Source: an uncultured Spirochaetales bacterium (GTDB lineage Bacteria > Spirochaetota > Spirochaetia > Sphaerochaetales > Sphaerochaetaceae). Taken from it: a stretch of DNA of 40,257 bases. The position numbers and the translations under genes were made by a program. Location: assembly GCA_949293335.1 (NCBI GenBank), contig CASFDA010000004.1, positions 1-40,257 of the forward strand, in the 5' to 3' direction. This document shows, piece after piece, positions 15,218-22,191 of this stretch; the first letter of the stretch is position 1, and the number at the start of each line of letters is the position of its first letter. Below the pieces are notes generated by a model, which saw only the letters and a list, made by a program, of their open reading frames with translations, ran no database searches and had not been told where the DNA came from.

Positions 15218-15252
15218 ACCCCTCCAAGTTGGTTTCACCAGCCTGAAGGGGT
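15218..15252 (-). other. Long imperfect hairpin between hpf and hprK
   Basis: ACCCC and GGGGT outer arms enclose an imperfect 8-bp stem and a GGT/ACC tip with a GAA loop. On the minus strand it is followed by TTGTCTTG, a weak T-rich tail. It probably terminates or attenuates hpf transcription before the hprK promoter. Confidence 0.45.
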
Positions 15253-15273
15253 CCATTACAGGGATCCTATATT

Positions 15274-15294
15274 GTTGCCATATTGCATGGCAAC
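15274..15294. repeat. Perfect inverted repeat (8-bp arms)
   Basis: GTTGCCAT (15274-15281) and ATGGCAAC (15287-15294) surround ATTGC. It lies 16 bp downstream of the hpf stop. It could be part of the hpf terminator or a protein-binding dyad; there is no T-tract on the hpf sense strand. Confidence 0.5.
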
Positions 15295-15310
15295 TTCTTT
15301 CAGCACTTTA

Positions 15311-15607
15311 TCAGAGTCCCATGACCTTTTCTTTCTCTTTCTTGGCCTGAGCCTGGATTTTGTCTGCTATCAGTTCTATTCCCTCGTACAGCTGGTAGCA
15401 ATCCTGGCTGACGACCTTCTCCTTCTTCCAGGCAAAATGCATCCTCGCATCGATATGATATCCGATGCCTTTCGATTCCCTGGTGATTGCAAGCTCAAGA
15501 TCGTGAAGATAATCATCCGCAAACGAGAGTTTCTTCAACTTCTTGTCAATGAAGTCCCTGGTCTCATCACTGGGCTGATAATTGACCCCTCTGATTGTTA
15601 GATTCAT
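15311..15607 (-). CDS. hpf: Ribosome hibernation-promoting factor (short HPF/RaiA family)
   Basis: A 98-residue protein of the RaiA/HPF family, which binds the 30S subunit and inactivates ribosomes in stationary phase or starvation. The beta-alpha fold is visible as MNLTIRGVNYQPSDETRDFIDKK-type N-terminal strand and helix, a YHIDARMHFAWKK strand, and the DCYQLYEGIELIADKI helix. It is the short form, without the C-terminal dimerisation domain of long HPF. It has its own TATAAT (15636-15641) and a strong AGGAGG (15613-15618). Neighbouring rpoN is a classic partner, as in E. coli rpoN-hpf. Confidence 0.9.
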   Translation of the reverse strand: MNLTIRGVNYQPSDETRDFIDKKLKKLSFADDYLHDLELAITRESKGIGYHIDARMHFAWKKEKVVSQDCYQLYEGIELIADKIQAQAKKEKEKVMGL

Positions 15608-15635
15608 CTGAGCCTCCTTCTTTGTTTGTTGTTAA

Positions 15636-15641
15636 ATTATA
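15636..15641 (-). promoter_or_regulatory. -10 element of hpf
   Basis: TATAAT on the minus strand, 28 nt before the hpf ATG, followed by an ordinary leader with AGGAGG. The -35 is weak. It contrasts with the leaderless arrangement of nearby hprK. Confidence 0.5.
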
Positions 15642-15670
15642 CCATGGGAAAAGAGGAAAATAGGAAAAAC

Positions 15671-17050
15671 TTAAGTATTTCTTGTGTAAGATGACTCAAG
15701 TTTCAGTTCAGAGCGGTATTTTGCAACTGTCCTTCTTGCGCATTTGATTCCTTCGCTGTTGAGGATATCTGTGATCTTCTGATCAGAAAGGGCTTTCTGT
15801 CCGCTGTTCTCTCCTATGATCTGCCGGATCCTCTCTTTGATCGCGTTCTTGCTTTTTGCATTCTCATCGTCTTTGCTGAAACCGGAAGAGGAGGAGAAGA
15901 AATAACTGAATGGGAAGATCCCGTAGTCCGTGTCTATGAACTTGTCTGAACAGATTCTGGAGACTGTGGAGATGCTGAGTCCCATCGCGTCTGCCGCCTG
16001 CTGCTGTGTGTCAGGCACAAGATACAACGGGCCTTTGTCGAAGAATGCCCTCTGCTTGGAGATGAGGTAGTAGCTTATGCGTTCAAGGGAATCTTTCCTG
16101 AGGGTTATCGCATGGATCAGATTTTCAGCCCTTTCCTTGTTTTCCTTCAGGTACTCGAGCGCGGCCCTGTCCTTTTCCTTCTTGCTCTTGAGCTCCTTTT
16201 CAAAGTCCATGTACTCAGCGTTCAGGCTCACAGCTGGAAGCTGGTCGCTGTGGTCGTGGATTATAAGTTCCCCTTCGTCATTCTTTTTTATGGATATTTC
16301 AGGATAGACATATTCCTCGAAAGTGTACTCATACTCCCTTCCAGGGTAGGGGTTGAGAGTCTTTAGTGTCTTGATAAGTTCATTTGCCTCTTCTCTCGTG
16401 ATGCTGAGGCGCTTTTCAATGAGATCTGTCTTCCCGTTCTTGAGCAGTTCCAGATTGTTTATGACGTACAGAAGCTTCTTCTCTTCTTCCTCAGGAAGGG
16501 AAAGTGCTTTCGCCTGCAGGGAAAGACTCTCCTTCACATCCCTTGCACCCAATCCAACAGGATCAAGATTCTGCAGGATTTTTAATGCTCCATCTGCCAG
16601 TTCCTTATGCTCTTTAAGCACATCCTCTGCTTCGAACTTCAGAAAGCCGTCCCTGTCCAGCGCTGTAGAGAGCATTATGACGGCATTCTTCATATCATCG
16701 CTTATATCAAGAAAAGAGACTTCCTTCACTATATGCTCGCTCAGGGTTTCCGGAACTGCCAGTGTACGCTCGAACCAATGGTCATGCTCCTCAGACTCAT
16801 CATTGCTGTCGAGTTCATCCTTGAGAGACTGCCCGTAGTCGAATGTCCTTTCCTTGTGTTCACCTTTTTCCCCGTCAAGGGAGATGATGGGGTTACGGAC
16901 TTCGAGGAACGGATTCTTCTCTGCTTCTTTCTGTATCTTCTCAGAGAGAGCCTCGGCAGAGAGGCCGAGCATCTCGAGCCTCTGTATCTGGACCTGCGAA
17001 AGACGTAGCTGCTGTTCTGTTGTCAGTATGAGAGAACTTTCAGGCATCAC
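15671..17050 (-). CDS. rpoN: RNA polymerase sigma-54 factor
   Basis: A 459-residue sigma-54. Region I (activator-interacting, Gln/Leu-rich) is seen near residues 11-50 as TEQQLRLSQVQIQRLEML and KIQKEAEKNPFLEV. The core-binding region follows, an HTH occurs as QQQAADAMGLSISTVSRI, and the C-terminal RpoN box reads ARRTVAKYR (residues 438-446), close to the canonical ARRTVAKYRE. It starts with two ATGs, the first overlapping the lptB stop by 4 bp. No sigma-54 activator is present in the window. Confidence 0.97.
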   Translation of the reverse strand: MMPESSLILTTEQQLRLSQVQIQRLEMLGLSAEALSEKIQKEAEKNPFLEVRNPIISLDGEKGEHKERTFDYGQSLKDELDSNDESEEHDHWFERTLAVPETLSEHIVKEVSFLDISDDMKNAVIMLSTALDRDGFLKFEAEDVLKEHKELADGALKILQNLDPVGLGARDVKESLSLQAKALSLPEEEEKKLLYVINNLELLKNGKTDLIEKRLSITREEANELIKTLKTLNPYPGREYEYTFEEYVYPEISIKKNDEGELIIHDHSDQLPAVSLNAEYMDFEKELKSKKEKDRAALEYLKENKERAENLIHAITLRKDSLERISYYLISKQRAFFDKGPLYLVPDTQQQAADAMGLSISTVSRICSDKFIDTDYGIFPFSYFFSSSSGFSKDDENAKSKNAIKERIRQIIGENSGQKALSDQKITDILNSEGIKCARRTVAKYRSELKLESSYTRNT

Positions 17051-17775
17051 GTCCTCCCGAAATCTTCCCCGAAGTAGATTTCCCGGGCCATTTCATTGTT
17101 CAATAGTTCTTCTCTGGTGCCAGATACTATTATGTTCCCTTCGCTTATGATGTGGGCATTCGATGTTATTTCCAGTGTGTCTCTGACATTGTGGTCAGTA
17201 AGGAGTATGCCGATGCCGTCTGCTGCGAGTTGCCGGATTATCATCTTGATCTCGAATACGGCCTTAGGATCAATGCCGGCAAAAGGTTCGTCGAGCAGAA
17301 GGAATCTCGGGCTTGTCGCGATGGCTCGTGCTATCTCTGTTCTTCTCCTCTCTCCGCCAGAGAGCGTATAGCCATATTGTTTTCTTACTCTGGCTATGCC
17401 AAAACGTTCCAGAAGTTCTTCAAGCCTTTCTTCCCTTTCTTTTTTCTTCAGTCCGCGCGCTTCAAGGATTACCCTGATATTATCCTCTACAGAGAGCTTG
17501 CGGAAAATTGAAGGCTCCTGAGGCAGATATGCCAGACCCATCTTTGATCTTTCGTGCATGGGCTTGTCATTTATCTCCACATCATTGAGATAAATGTGTC
17601 CGCCACTTGGTTTTATGAAACCTACGATCATGTAGAACGATGTGGTCTTTCCAGCTCCATTTGGTCCGAGCAGCCCGGTCACACCTCCGCTTTCCATCTC
17701 GAAAGAGACGTCTTTGACCACTTTTTTCTTGCCGTAGATCTTCTCAAGGTGCTCTGTTCTCAGTACATCAGCCAT
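17047..17775 (-). CDS. lptB: LPS export ABC transporter ATP-binding protein
   Basis: A 242-residue LptB ATPase that powers transport of lipopolysaccharide (or another lipid glycan) from the inner membrane. Walker A GPNGAGKTT lies at residues 37-45. The signature LSGGERRR, Walker B RFLLLDEPFAGIDP and switch LLTDHNVRDTLE (LptB-specific) are intact. ERRRTEIARAIA is typical of LptB. It overlaps lptA by 8 bp and rpoN by 4 bp. The gene order ostA-type proteins, then lptB, then rpoN is the same as in many proteobacteria. Confidence 0.96.
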   Translation of the reverse strand: MADVLRTEHLEKIYGKKKVVKDVSFEMESGGVTGLLGPNGAGKTTSFYMIVGFIKPSGGHIYLNDVEINDKPMHERSKMGLAYLPQEPSIFRKLSVEDNIRVILEARGLKKKEREERLEELLERFGIARVRKQYGYTLSGGERRRTEIARAIATSPRFLLLDEPFAGIDPKAVFEIKMIIRQLAADGIGILLTDHNVRDTLEITSNAHIISEGNIIVSGTREELLNNEMAREIYFGEDFGRT

Positions 17776-18388
17776 TTATCGTCCCCTGTATGCGCGTATC
17801 GAGCACAATCGAATCATTTTTCAGATCGAGGCTGATGACTTCTGCGGAGTACTGGTCATCCTTCCACGTGACAGAAGCGCTTCCCAGGAGTTCCATCCTG
17901 TCGCTCGTCCTGTCATATCTGACAGATTCCGCCCTTGTCGATACAAGATCCCCGTTATTCATCTTCCTGAGCCGCACTCGCCCTGAGAGCATGAGGTTCT
18001 CGTTTGCCATATCGTACTCGAGTAGGGAAGCGGATGCACTCATCTCATTTGCCCTGTCATCGAGCTCGAAGTATGTTCCGATGAGCAGACGTTCATCGAC
18101 TCTGTCATACCAGAGTGATGATGTCATGATGCTCAGATCTCTCTCTTCGTCGACTACCTTCACATTCCCGGTCACGCTGACGTAACGCCAGTTGCTGCCA
18201 GAGAGAGTTATACTGTCTGCGTTTATCCTGAGCCCATTGCAGAACACTTCTGCTCCTCTTGTCAGCTCGACGTTCTCCTTTCCTTCCCTCAGCACGATCC
18301 TGCTTTCATTTCCTGAAAATGAAATATCGTCAGCGAACGCAAGGATGGAAAATATGGAAAACAGCAGAAGCAGCAAGAATCTTTTCAT
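17768..18388 (-). CDS. lptA: LptA/OstA-like periplasmic LPS transport protein
   Basis: A 206-residue secreted protein with a signal peptide (MKRFLLLLLFSIFSILAFA, cleavage likely near residue 19). The rest is a series of short beta-strands with the OstA pattern: LRINADSITLSG, RYVSVTGNVKVVDEER, LLEYDMANENLMLSGRVRL, RYDRTSDRMELLGSASV. This is the beta-jellyroll bridge that carries LPS across the periplasm. It lies between lptC-like and lptB genes with overlaps of 4 and 8 bp. Family assignment rests on the repeat pattern and context. Confidence 0.85.
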   Translation of the reverse strand: MKRFLLLLLFSIFSILAFADDISFSGNESRIVLREGKENVELTRGAEVFCNGLRINADSITLSGSNWRYVSVTGNVKVVDEERDLSIMTSSLWYDRVDERLLIGTYFELDDRANEMSASASLLEYDMANENLMLSGRVRLRKMNNGDLVSTRAESVRYDRTSDRMELLGSASVTWKDDQYSAEVISLDLKNDSIVLDTRIQGTING

Positions 18389-18912
18389 ATAGTAAATGTT
18401 CCTTCGTCCAGTTTCCTGAAGCTGTACTCCGCCAGCTTCAGATTTGCGTAGAATCCCTCTCCTCGGAATATACCATCTTCAGATTCTACCACTACTGAGC
18501 CGTCGGCTGTAACCTCTTCTGTACTACTGTTATATACAAGACCTTCTCCTGTATTTATGCTCAGCTTCTCGCTCTTCTCATCAAGGGTGACATTTCCAGA
18601 CAGAGAGAGGATATTTCCGTTTGTATTGAGTTCTCCGCGGTCAGCAGAACCTTCAAGACGTACATTTCCTTCCTCGTCCCTCTGTATGAAGTGCACACTT
18701 TCCATTACAGCGAGTTCATCATCGGGGTAATATGAAATGCTTGCGGCCGAGAATTCGATCGGCGTCTCTCCCCGCTGATTCAGGCGCATTGTGCTCTGGT
18801 GCATTATCATATCAGGGAGGTGTTTCCTCTCATAAGTGTCGCTCTGGTCTGTCGTGCCGCCCTGACATGAGAGAATAGAGAGTATTAGAAGCAGAAGGGG
18901 AAGAGCGCGCAT
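18385..18912 (-). CDS. lptC: LptC-like lipoprotein
   Basis: A 175-residue protein with a short lipoprotein signal peptide, LSILSC, cysteine at residue 16. The mature part shows OstA/LptC-like strands: EFSAASISYYPDDELAVMESVHF, RLEGSADRGELNTNGNILSLSGNVTL. In E. coli LptC is a membrane-anchored bitopic protein; here the anchor would be lipid. It overlaps lptA by 4 bp and is separated by 3 bp from the rseC-like gene. The gene order supports an LptC role; sequence alone is less decisive. Confidence 0.75.
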   Translation of the reverse strand: MRALPLLLLILSILSCQGGTTDQSDTYERKHLPDMIMHQSTMRLNQRGETPIEFSAASISYYPDDELAVMESVHFIQRDEEGNVRLEGSADRGELNTNGNILSLSGNVTLDEKSEKLSINTGEGLVYNSSTEEVTADGSVVVESEDGIFRGEGFYANLKLAEYSFRKLDEGTFTI

Positions 18913-18915
18913 TTT

Positions 18916-19305
18916 TCAGGGAAGTACCTTTGGCTCGAACTTTCCCTTCTTGATATGAAAGAAGATTCCGGAGATGATGAACCCGGCAGCTACTGCAATG
19001 ATTCCCCCGAGGAAAGCTGAAAGCTCTGTGCCCTTTATTGCACTTCCAATGAAATATCCAGGTATGAACATCAGCATCGGGAAGCCAAGGGCCATGAAAC
19101 ATGTGAATATCGTCTTGCTGCTCTCAAGTTCGACTGTGACTTCCTCTCCGCTCTTGACGTCGAGATCCTTTGGCTTTGCAACATCAAAGACCGTAGTCTT
19201 GGATGAGCAGAATAAATTTGCCTTGCATCCCTCGCAGGCGTTCTTGTCACATCCGAGAGTAAGCTTGTCTTCGCTTACTTTCAGGACGCTCATCTTCTTT
19301 TTCAA
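18916..19305 (-). CDS. RseC/MucC family (SoxR-reducing-type) membrane protein
   Basis: A 129-residue protein with four N-terminal cysteines (C19, C24, C27, C33 in CDKNACEGCKANLFC), followed by a beta-rich segment and two hydrophobic helices near residues 65-85 and 95-117. This is the RseC_MucC layout. In E. coli RseC, the relative is linked to sigma-E signalling and SoxR reduction, and in Rhodobacter RnfF relatives accompany Rnf. No rnf or rse genes are nearby; here it sits between ymdB and lptC, overlapping ymdB by 4 bp. Biochemical role unknown. Confidence 0.78.
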   Translation of the reverse strand: MKKKMSVLKVSEDKLTLGCDKNACEGCKANLFCSSKTTVFDVAKPKDLDVKSGEEVTVELESSKTIFTCFMALGFPMLMFIPGYFIGSAIKGTELSAFLGGIIAVAAGFIISGIFFHIKKGKFEPKVLP

Positions 19306-20114
19306 TTCCTGGCCTCCTGAGGTTTCTCAATCTCAACTCTCTCCATGATGCTTTCAATGGCCACACTTTTCATCTTGTCTTCATCGATTGTCACGACAAC
19401 ACCTTCGATGATCCCGTCATCCCAGCACTCCTTACTCCTGAGAGGAAGGGCTGTAAGGAACTTCCTGATCTCTGTCTCGCACTCGAATCCTCCGACAGAC
19501 ATGAATGAGCCGACCCGTCCGTTGTCACTTATGTAGGCAGTTCCTTTATCGCTTACCCTCCCATCTGCGCTGATTACCTTCGTATGCGTTCCGATGACTG
19601 CAAGGGCCTTCCCGTCAAGAAGGTGGAACATGGTGTTCTTCTCCGCAGTAGTGGAGGCATGGAACTGTACTATCAGCGGAAGGTTCTCTTCCTCGGCCTT
19701 CCTCATGAGTGATTCTGCGCTGATGAATGCATTCTGTATGGATGCTTTCATATCTGCATTTCCCACAAGATTTGCAATGAGGTATTTTTTGTCATTCAGC
19801 GTGACAATCCTGTATCCTCTTCCCGGACACTTCTGAGGATAGTTGTATCCTCTCAGAATGAACTGTGCCTTAGGAAGGTATTCGACCATATCTATCTTGT
19901 AAAAGAGCTTCTCTCCACCGGTCGAGAGATTGATCCCGAGTTTCTCAAGCTGGGCAGAGTGGGCCCTTCCGATGCCAAAACCGTTAGTAACGCCTTCCAC
20001 ATTAGCGATCGTGAAGTCGACTTCATATTTTTTCTTTATCGCATCAAGCCCGTTCTTCAGAGCGGCAAGCCCGGGCCGTCCAACAATTTCACCCAAGAAG
20101 AGTATTTTCAGCAT
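19302..20114 (-). CDS. ymdB: YmdB-family metallophosphoesterase-like protein with altered metal site
   Basis: A 270-residue homologue of YmdB/TIGR00282, a cyclic-nucleotide phosphodiesterase fold. Recognisable blocks are LKILFLGEIVGRPG, FTIANVEG, ILRGYNYPQKCPGRGY, VQFHASTTAEK, VIGTHTKVISADGR and GTAYISDNGR. Relative to my recollection of Bacillus YmdB, ligand positions read Glu9 (Asp), Gly41 (Asn), Gly67-Glu68 (Asn-His) and Lys179 (His). Only Glu40, His152 and His177 are kept. Catalysis may be lost or changed. It has a Shine-Dalgarno (AGGAGAAAGG) and heads the rseC-lpt-rpoN operon, divergent from the tRNA gene. Confidence 0.85.
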   Translation of the reverse strand: MLKILFLGEIVGRPGLAALKNGLDAIKKKYEVDFTIANVEGVTNGFGIGRAHSAQLEKLGINLSTGGEKLFYKIDMVEYLPKAQFILRGYNYPQKCPGRGYRIVTLNDKKYLIANLVGNADMKASIQNAFISAESLMRKAEEENLPLIVQFHASTTAEKNTMFHLLDGKALAVIGTHTKVISADGRVSDKGTAYISDNGRVGSFMSVGGFECETEIRKFLTALPLRSKECWDDGIIEGVVVTIDEDKMKSVAIESIMERVEIEKPQEARN

Positions 20115-20166
20115 GCTGCTTAACCTTTCTCCTATTTTTGAAACAATATCGCATTTCTTAACAAGT

Positions 20167-20195
20167 GGACAAGAATGCCTAATGATGCTAAATTG
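20167..20195 (+). promoter_or_regulatory. tRNA-Leu promoter
   Basis: TGGACA (20167-20172), 17-bp spacer, TAAATT (20190-20195), ending 9 nt before the tRNA 5' end. It overlaps the divergent ymdB leader and promoter region. Confidence 0.5.
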
Positions 20196-20204
20196 TCAAT
20201 TGCG

Positions 20205-20286
20205 CCCAGATGGTGGAATGGTAGACACGCTAGTTTCAGGTACTAGTGGGAGCAATCCTATGCAAGTTCGAGTCTTGTTCTGGGCA
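20205..20286 (+). tRNA. tRNA-Leu (anticodon CAG)
   Basis: An 82-nt class II tRNA. The acceptor arms GCCCAGA (20205-20211) and TCTGGGC (20279-20285) pair perfectly, with discriminator A at 20286. Anticodon stem CTAGT/ACTAG (20230-20234, 20242-20246) closes the loop TTCAGGT with anticodon CAG at 20237-20239. A variable arm and a GTTCGAGTC T-loop region follow. CCA is not encoded. It decodes CUG leucine codons and has its own promoter and terminator. Confidence 0.95.
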
Positions 20287-20295
20287 TTGAAATAT

Positions 20296-20330
20296 GGCCT
20301 GTTCCTCAAGTGGAGCAGGCCAGTTTTTTT
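20296..20330 (+). terminator. Terminator of tRNA-Leu
   Basis: A 10-bp stem GGCCTGTTCC (20296-20305)/GGAGCAGGCC (20312-20321), one G-T wobble, 6-nt loop, followed by AG and seven T. It lies 10 bp after the tRNA. Confidence 0.92.
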
Positions 20331-20360
20331 CCAAATGATTCCTGATGCGTTGCATTTCCA

Positions 20361-21368
20361 TCAGATAAGGCCCAGCATCCTGAAGATTGGCTCTGTCCCT
20401 GTTTCCTTAATGAGGCTCAGCTTTATCTCATTGAACATAGTCAGGAGGGTGTACCACACATCTTCAAGAGGATTTCCTGTATCGCTGACATAAAGCCTCT
20501 CACTGCTGTTCCCTTCGTCAGAAGAGGGCAGGTAGATGCGGAAAGTCCAGTCGCTTGTGTCCTCTTTCCTCTCGACATTCTCCTCGATCGTATCCTCAAG
20601 AAGAGGGAAGAAATCTATGCCAGTTATCTTTTCGACTTCATCCACGCTGAGGGCAAAGCTCTCGATGTCCCTGTCTGAGTTCTCATTTTCGAGTACGAAT
20701 CCTATTGCCTTGCTGTTGTCCCCATCGTATTTGAGGACGACTTTGTAGAAGTTCTTCGGAACGCTTACTTTGTTTTCTCCAATCGTCTTGTAGGGACCAT
20801 CTGTCAGCACAGGTCCGGTGACAACATATATTGTTCCCTCGTCATATGCCATATTCCTCACGACAGCTTCCAGATCTGCCCAGATCCCTCTGTTGAATGA
20901 TGGATCCTGGGGAGCCATGTTGGACATGTAGAAAGTATCTTCCATTGCTTTTTCAGACCATTTGAAGTCTGCAGCTGGAGCCATGTGCCCTCTGTCGTAT
21001 CCGGAGCCCCTGTAATCTTCAAGTGTCGCAGAACCTGTCCTCACGTACGGGTCTTCCCTGAAACTGTCGTTTCTCTCCACAGGGCCGAGGACTTCGTCTT
21101 TCGTCAGTTCGTATGCCACGTAGGATGGAAGTTCGTTCTCCTCATTGTACGAGAGTGTATATCCTGTGTGCTTTATTATCTCCTCGCCGGCAATCGGTGA
21201 TGGCAACTCGAGGTTCTCAATTCTGGTACTTTCTCCAGTCGTATTTTCTGTGCCTCTCTCCATGTCCTTGGTGAGGATGCACATGATGATGAACATGAGT
21301 ATGAATATGACTAGGAGAGCAATGAGCTTCTTCAGTATGCTACCTTTCTTTTTCCTTCTCTTTCCCAT
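20361..21368 (-). CDS. DNA/RNA non-specific endonuclease, membrane-anchored
   Basis: A 335-residue NUC1/Serratia-nuclease family enzyme. A basic N terminus and one hydrophobic helix (residues about 13-32) predict a signal anchor, so the nuclease domain is outside the cytoplasm. The catalytic DRGH motif is YDRGHMAPAADF (His128), and the metal-ligand asparagine lies in SFNRGIWADLE (N159). FYMSNMAPQ is also diagnostic. A roughly 100-residue C-terminal extension after the nuclease core has no recognised fold. It likely degrades environmental nucleic acid for nutrition or defence. The start overlaps the CPBP protease gene by 29 bp. Confidence 0.9.
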   Translation of the reverse strand: MGKRRKKKGSILKKLIALLVIFILMFIIMCILTKDMERGTENTTGESTRIENLELPSPIAGEEIIKHTGYTLSYNEENELPSYVAYELTKDEVLGPVERNDSFREDPYVRTGSATLEDYRGSGYDRGHMAPAADFKWSEKAMEDTFYMSNMAPQDPSFNRGIWADLEAVVRNMAYDEGTIYVVTGPVLTDGPYKTIGENKVSVPKNFYKVVLKYDGDNSKAIGFVLENENSDRDIESFALSVDEVEKITGIDFFPLLEDTIEENVERKEDTSDWTFRIYLPSSDEGNSSERLYVSDTGNPLEDVWYTLLTMFNEIKLSLIKETGTEPIFRMLGLI

Positions 21369-22161
21369 TTTCTCTTTTTCTCCAAAGTGCGAGGTTTAGA
21401 AATGCTATAGCGAAAATGCCTGATAAAATCAAAAGGCTTCTGGCTATGTCAAGGTTACTCTGATTCAGAAATATAGCCTCAGTCGGAATGGAAGCTCCAT
21501 CTCCTTTCTGATTTTCAATACCGAGTGCAAATATATTGTTCGCATAATGGAAGGCAATCGGTGCTTCAAATCCATTGGAGATGAGGGCAAGAGCCATGAG
21601 GAAGAGTCCTGAGAGAAAGTAGTAAATGAGCATCAGCCACTTCTGGTCAGAAGATGTGAATTCATTGTTTCCAAGGTGCATCAGCATGAAGAATAGAGAA
21701 CTCAGGACGACTGCAAACCTCTTGCTGCCAACTGCCCTGTAGATGAGTATGCGGTACATAAGCTCCTCTGAGACGGCCTGGAAGAAGACCAGAAAGAGCG
21801 TGACGAGGAAATATGCGAGGATCAGTGATGGCCTTTCATCATTTACCATCAAGCCATCCTCAGCTATCAGGGAAATGGATGAGAAAAGAAGGAATATGAT
21901 GAATGTCGAGAAGAACGGATATAGGGAAAATCCACTTCCTTCTATCTTGAACAGCCCCTTCCCATCTTCAGGGGTGAGTCGGTAGAAGAGAGGGAAAAAG
22001 ATCAGAAGTGAAATTGGAAAAGGAAGCAATATTGCGATGTAGGTGGAAAGCGCATTGCCATCTTTCATGATGGAAAGTGAGACGAGAGGGGAGAAGATAT
22101 ACATGAGAAAGAAAAGGAATACCAGATAAAATATGTAATAGCCCCGTTTTTCTTTGAACAT
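21340..22161 (-). CDS. CPBP family intramembrane glutamic endopeptidase (CAAX protease-like)
   Basis: A 273-residue polytopic membrane protein with about six to eight hydrophobic helices and the Abi/CPBP signature motifs: EELMYR (motif 1, within VSEELMYRILIYRAV), FFMLMH (motif 2) and FHYANNIFA (motif 3). Such proteins are Rce1-like proteases with varied roles. The ATG at 22161 is chosen because GAGG stands 6 nt upstream; a further in-frame ATG at 22197 lacks one and overlaps the addB start. It is coupled to the downstream nuclease by a 29-bp overlap, but no functional link is established. Confidence 0.88.
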   Translation of the reverse strand: MFKEKRGYYIFYLVFLFFLMYIFSPLVSLSIMKDGNALSTYIAILLPFPISLLIFFPLFYRLTPEDGKGLFKIEGSGFSLYPFFSTFIIFLLFSSISLIAEDGLMVNDERPSLILAYFLVTLFLVFFQAVSEELMYRILIYRAVGSKRFAVVLSSLFFMLMHLGNNEFTSSDQKWLMLIYYFLSGLFLMALALISNGFEAPIAFHYANNIFALGIENQKGDGASIPTEAIFLNQSNLDIARSLLILSGIFAIAFLNLALWRKRENGKEKEKER

Positions 22162-22173
22162 TCTTTTCCTCAA

Positions 22174-22184
22174 TATGCTATACA
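22174..22184 (+). promoter_or_regulatory. addB promoter -10 region (predicted leaderless)
   Basis: TATACA (22179-22184) ends 7 nt before the addB ATG at 22192; an alternative TATGCT (22174-22179) ends 12 nt before it. TTGAAC (22154-22159) could be the -35. There is no ribosome binding site. Confidence 0.45.
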
Positions 22185-22191
22185 GAATCAT

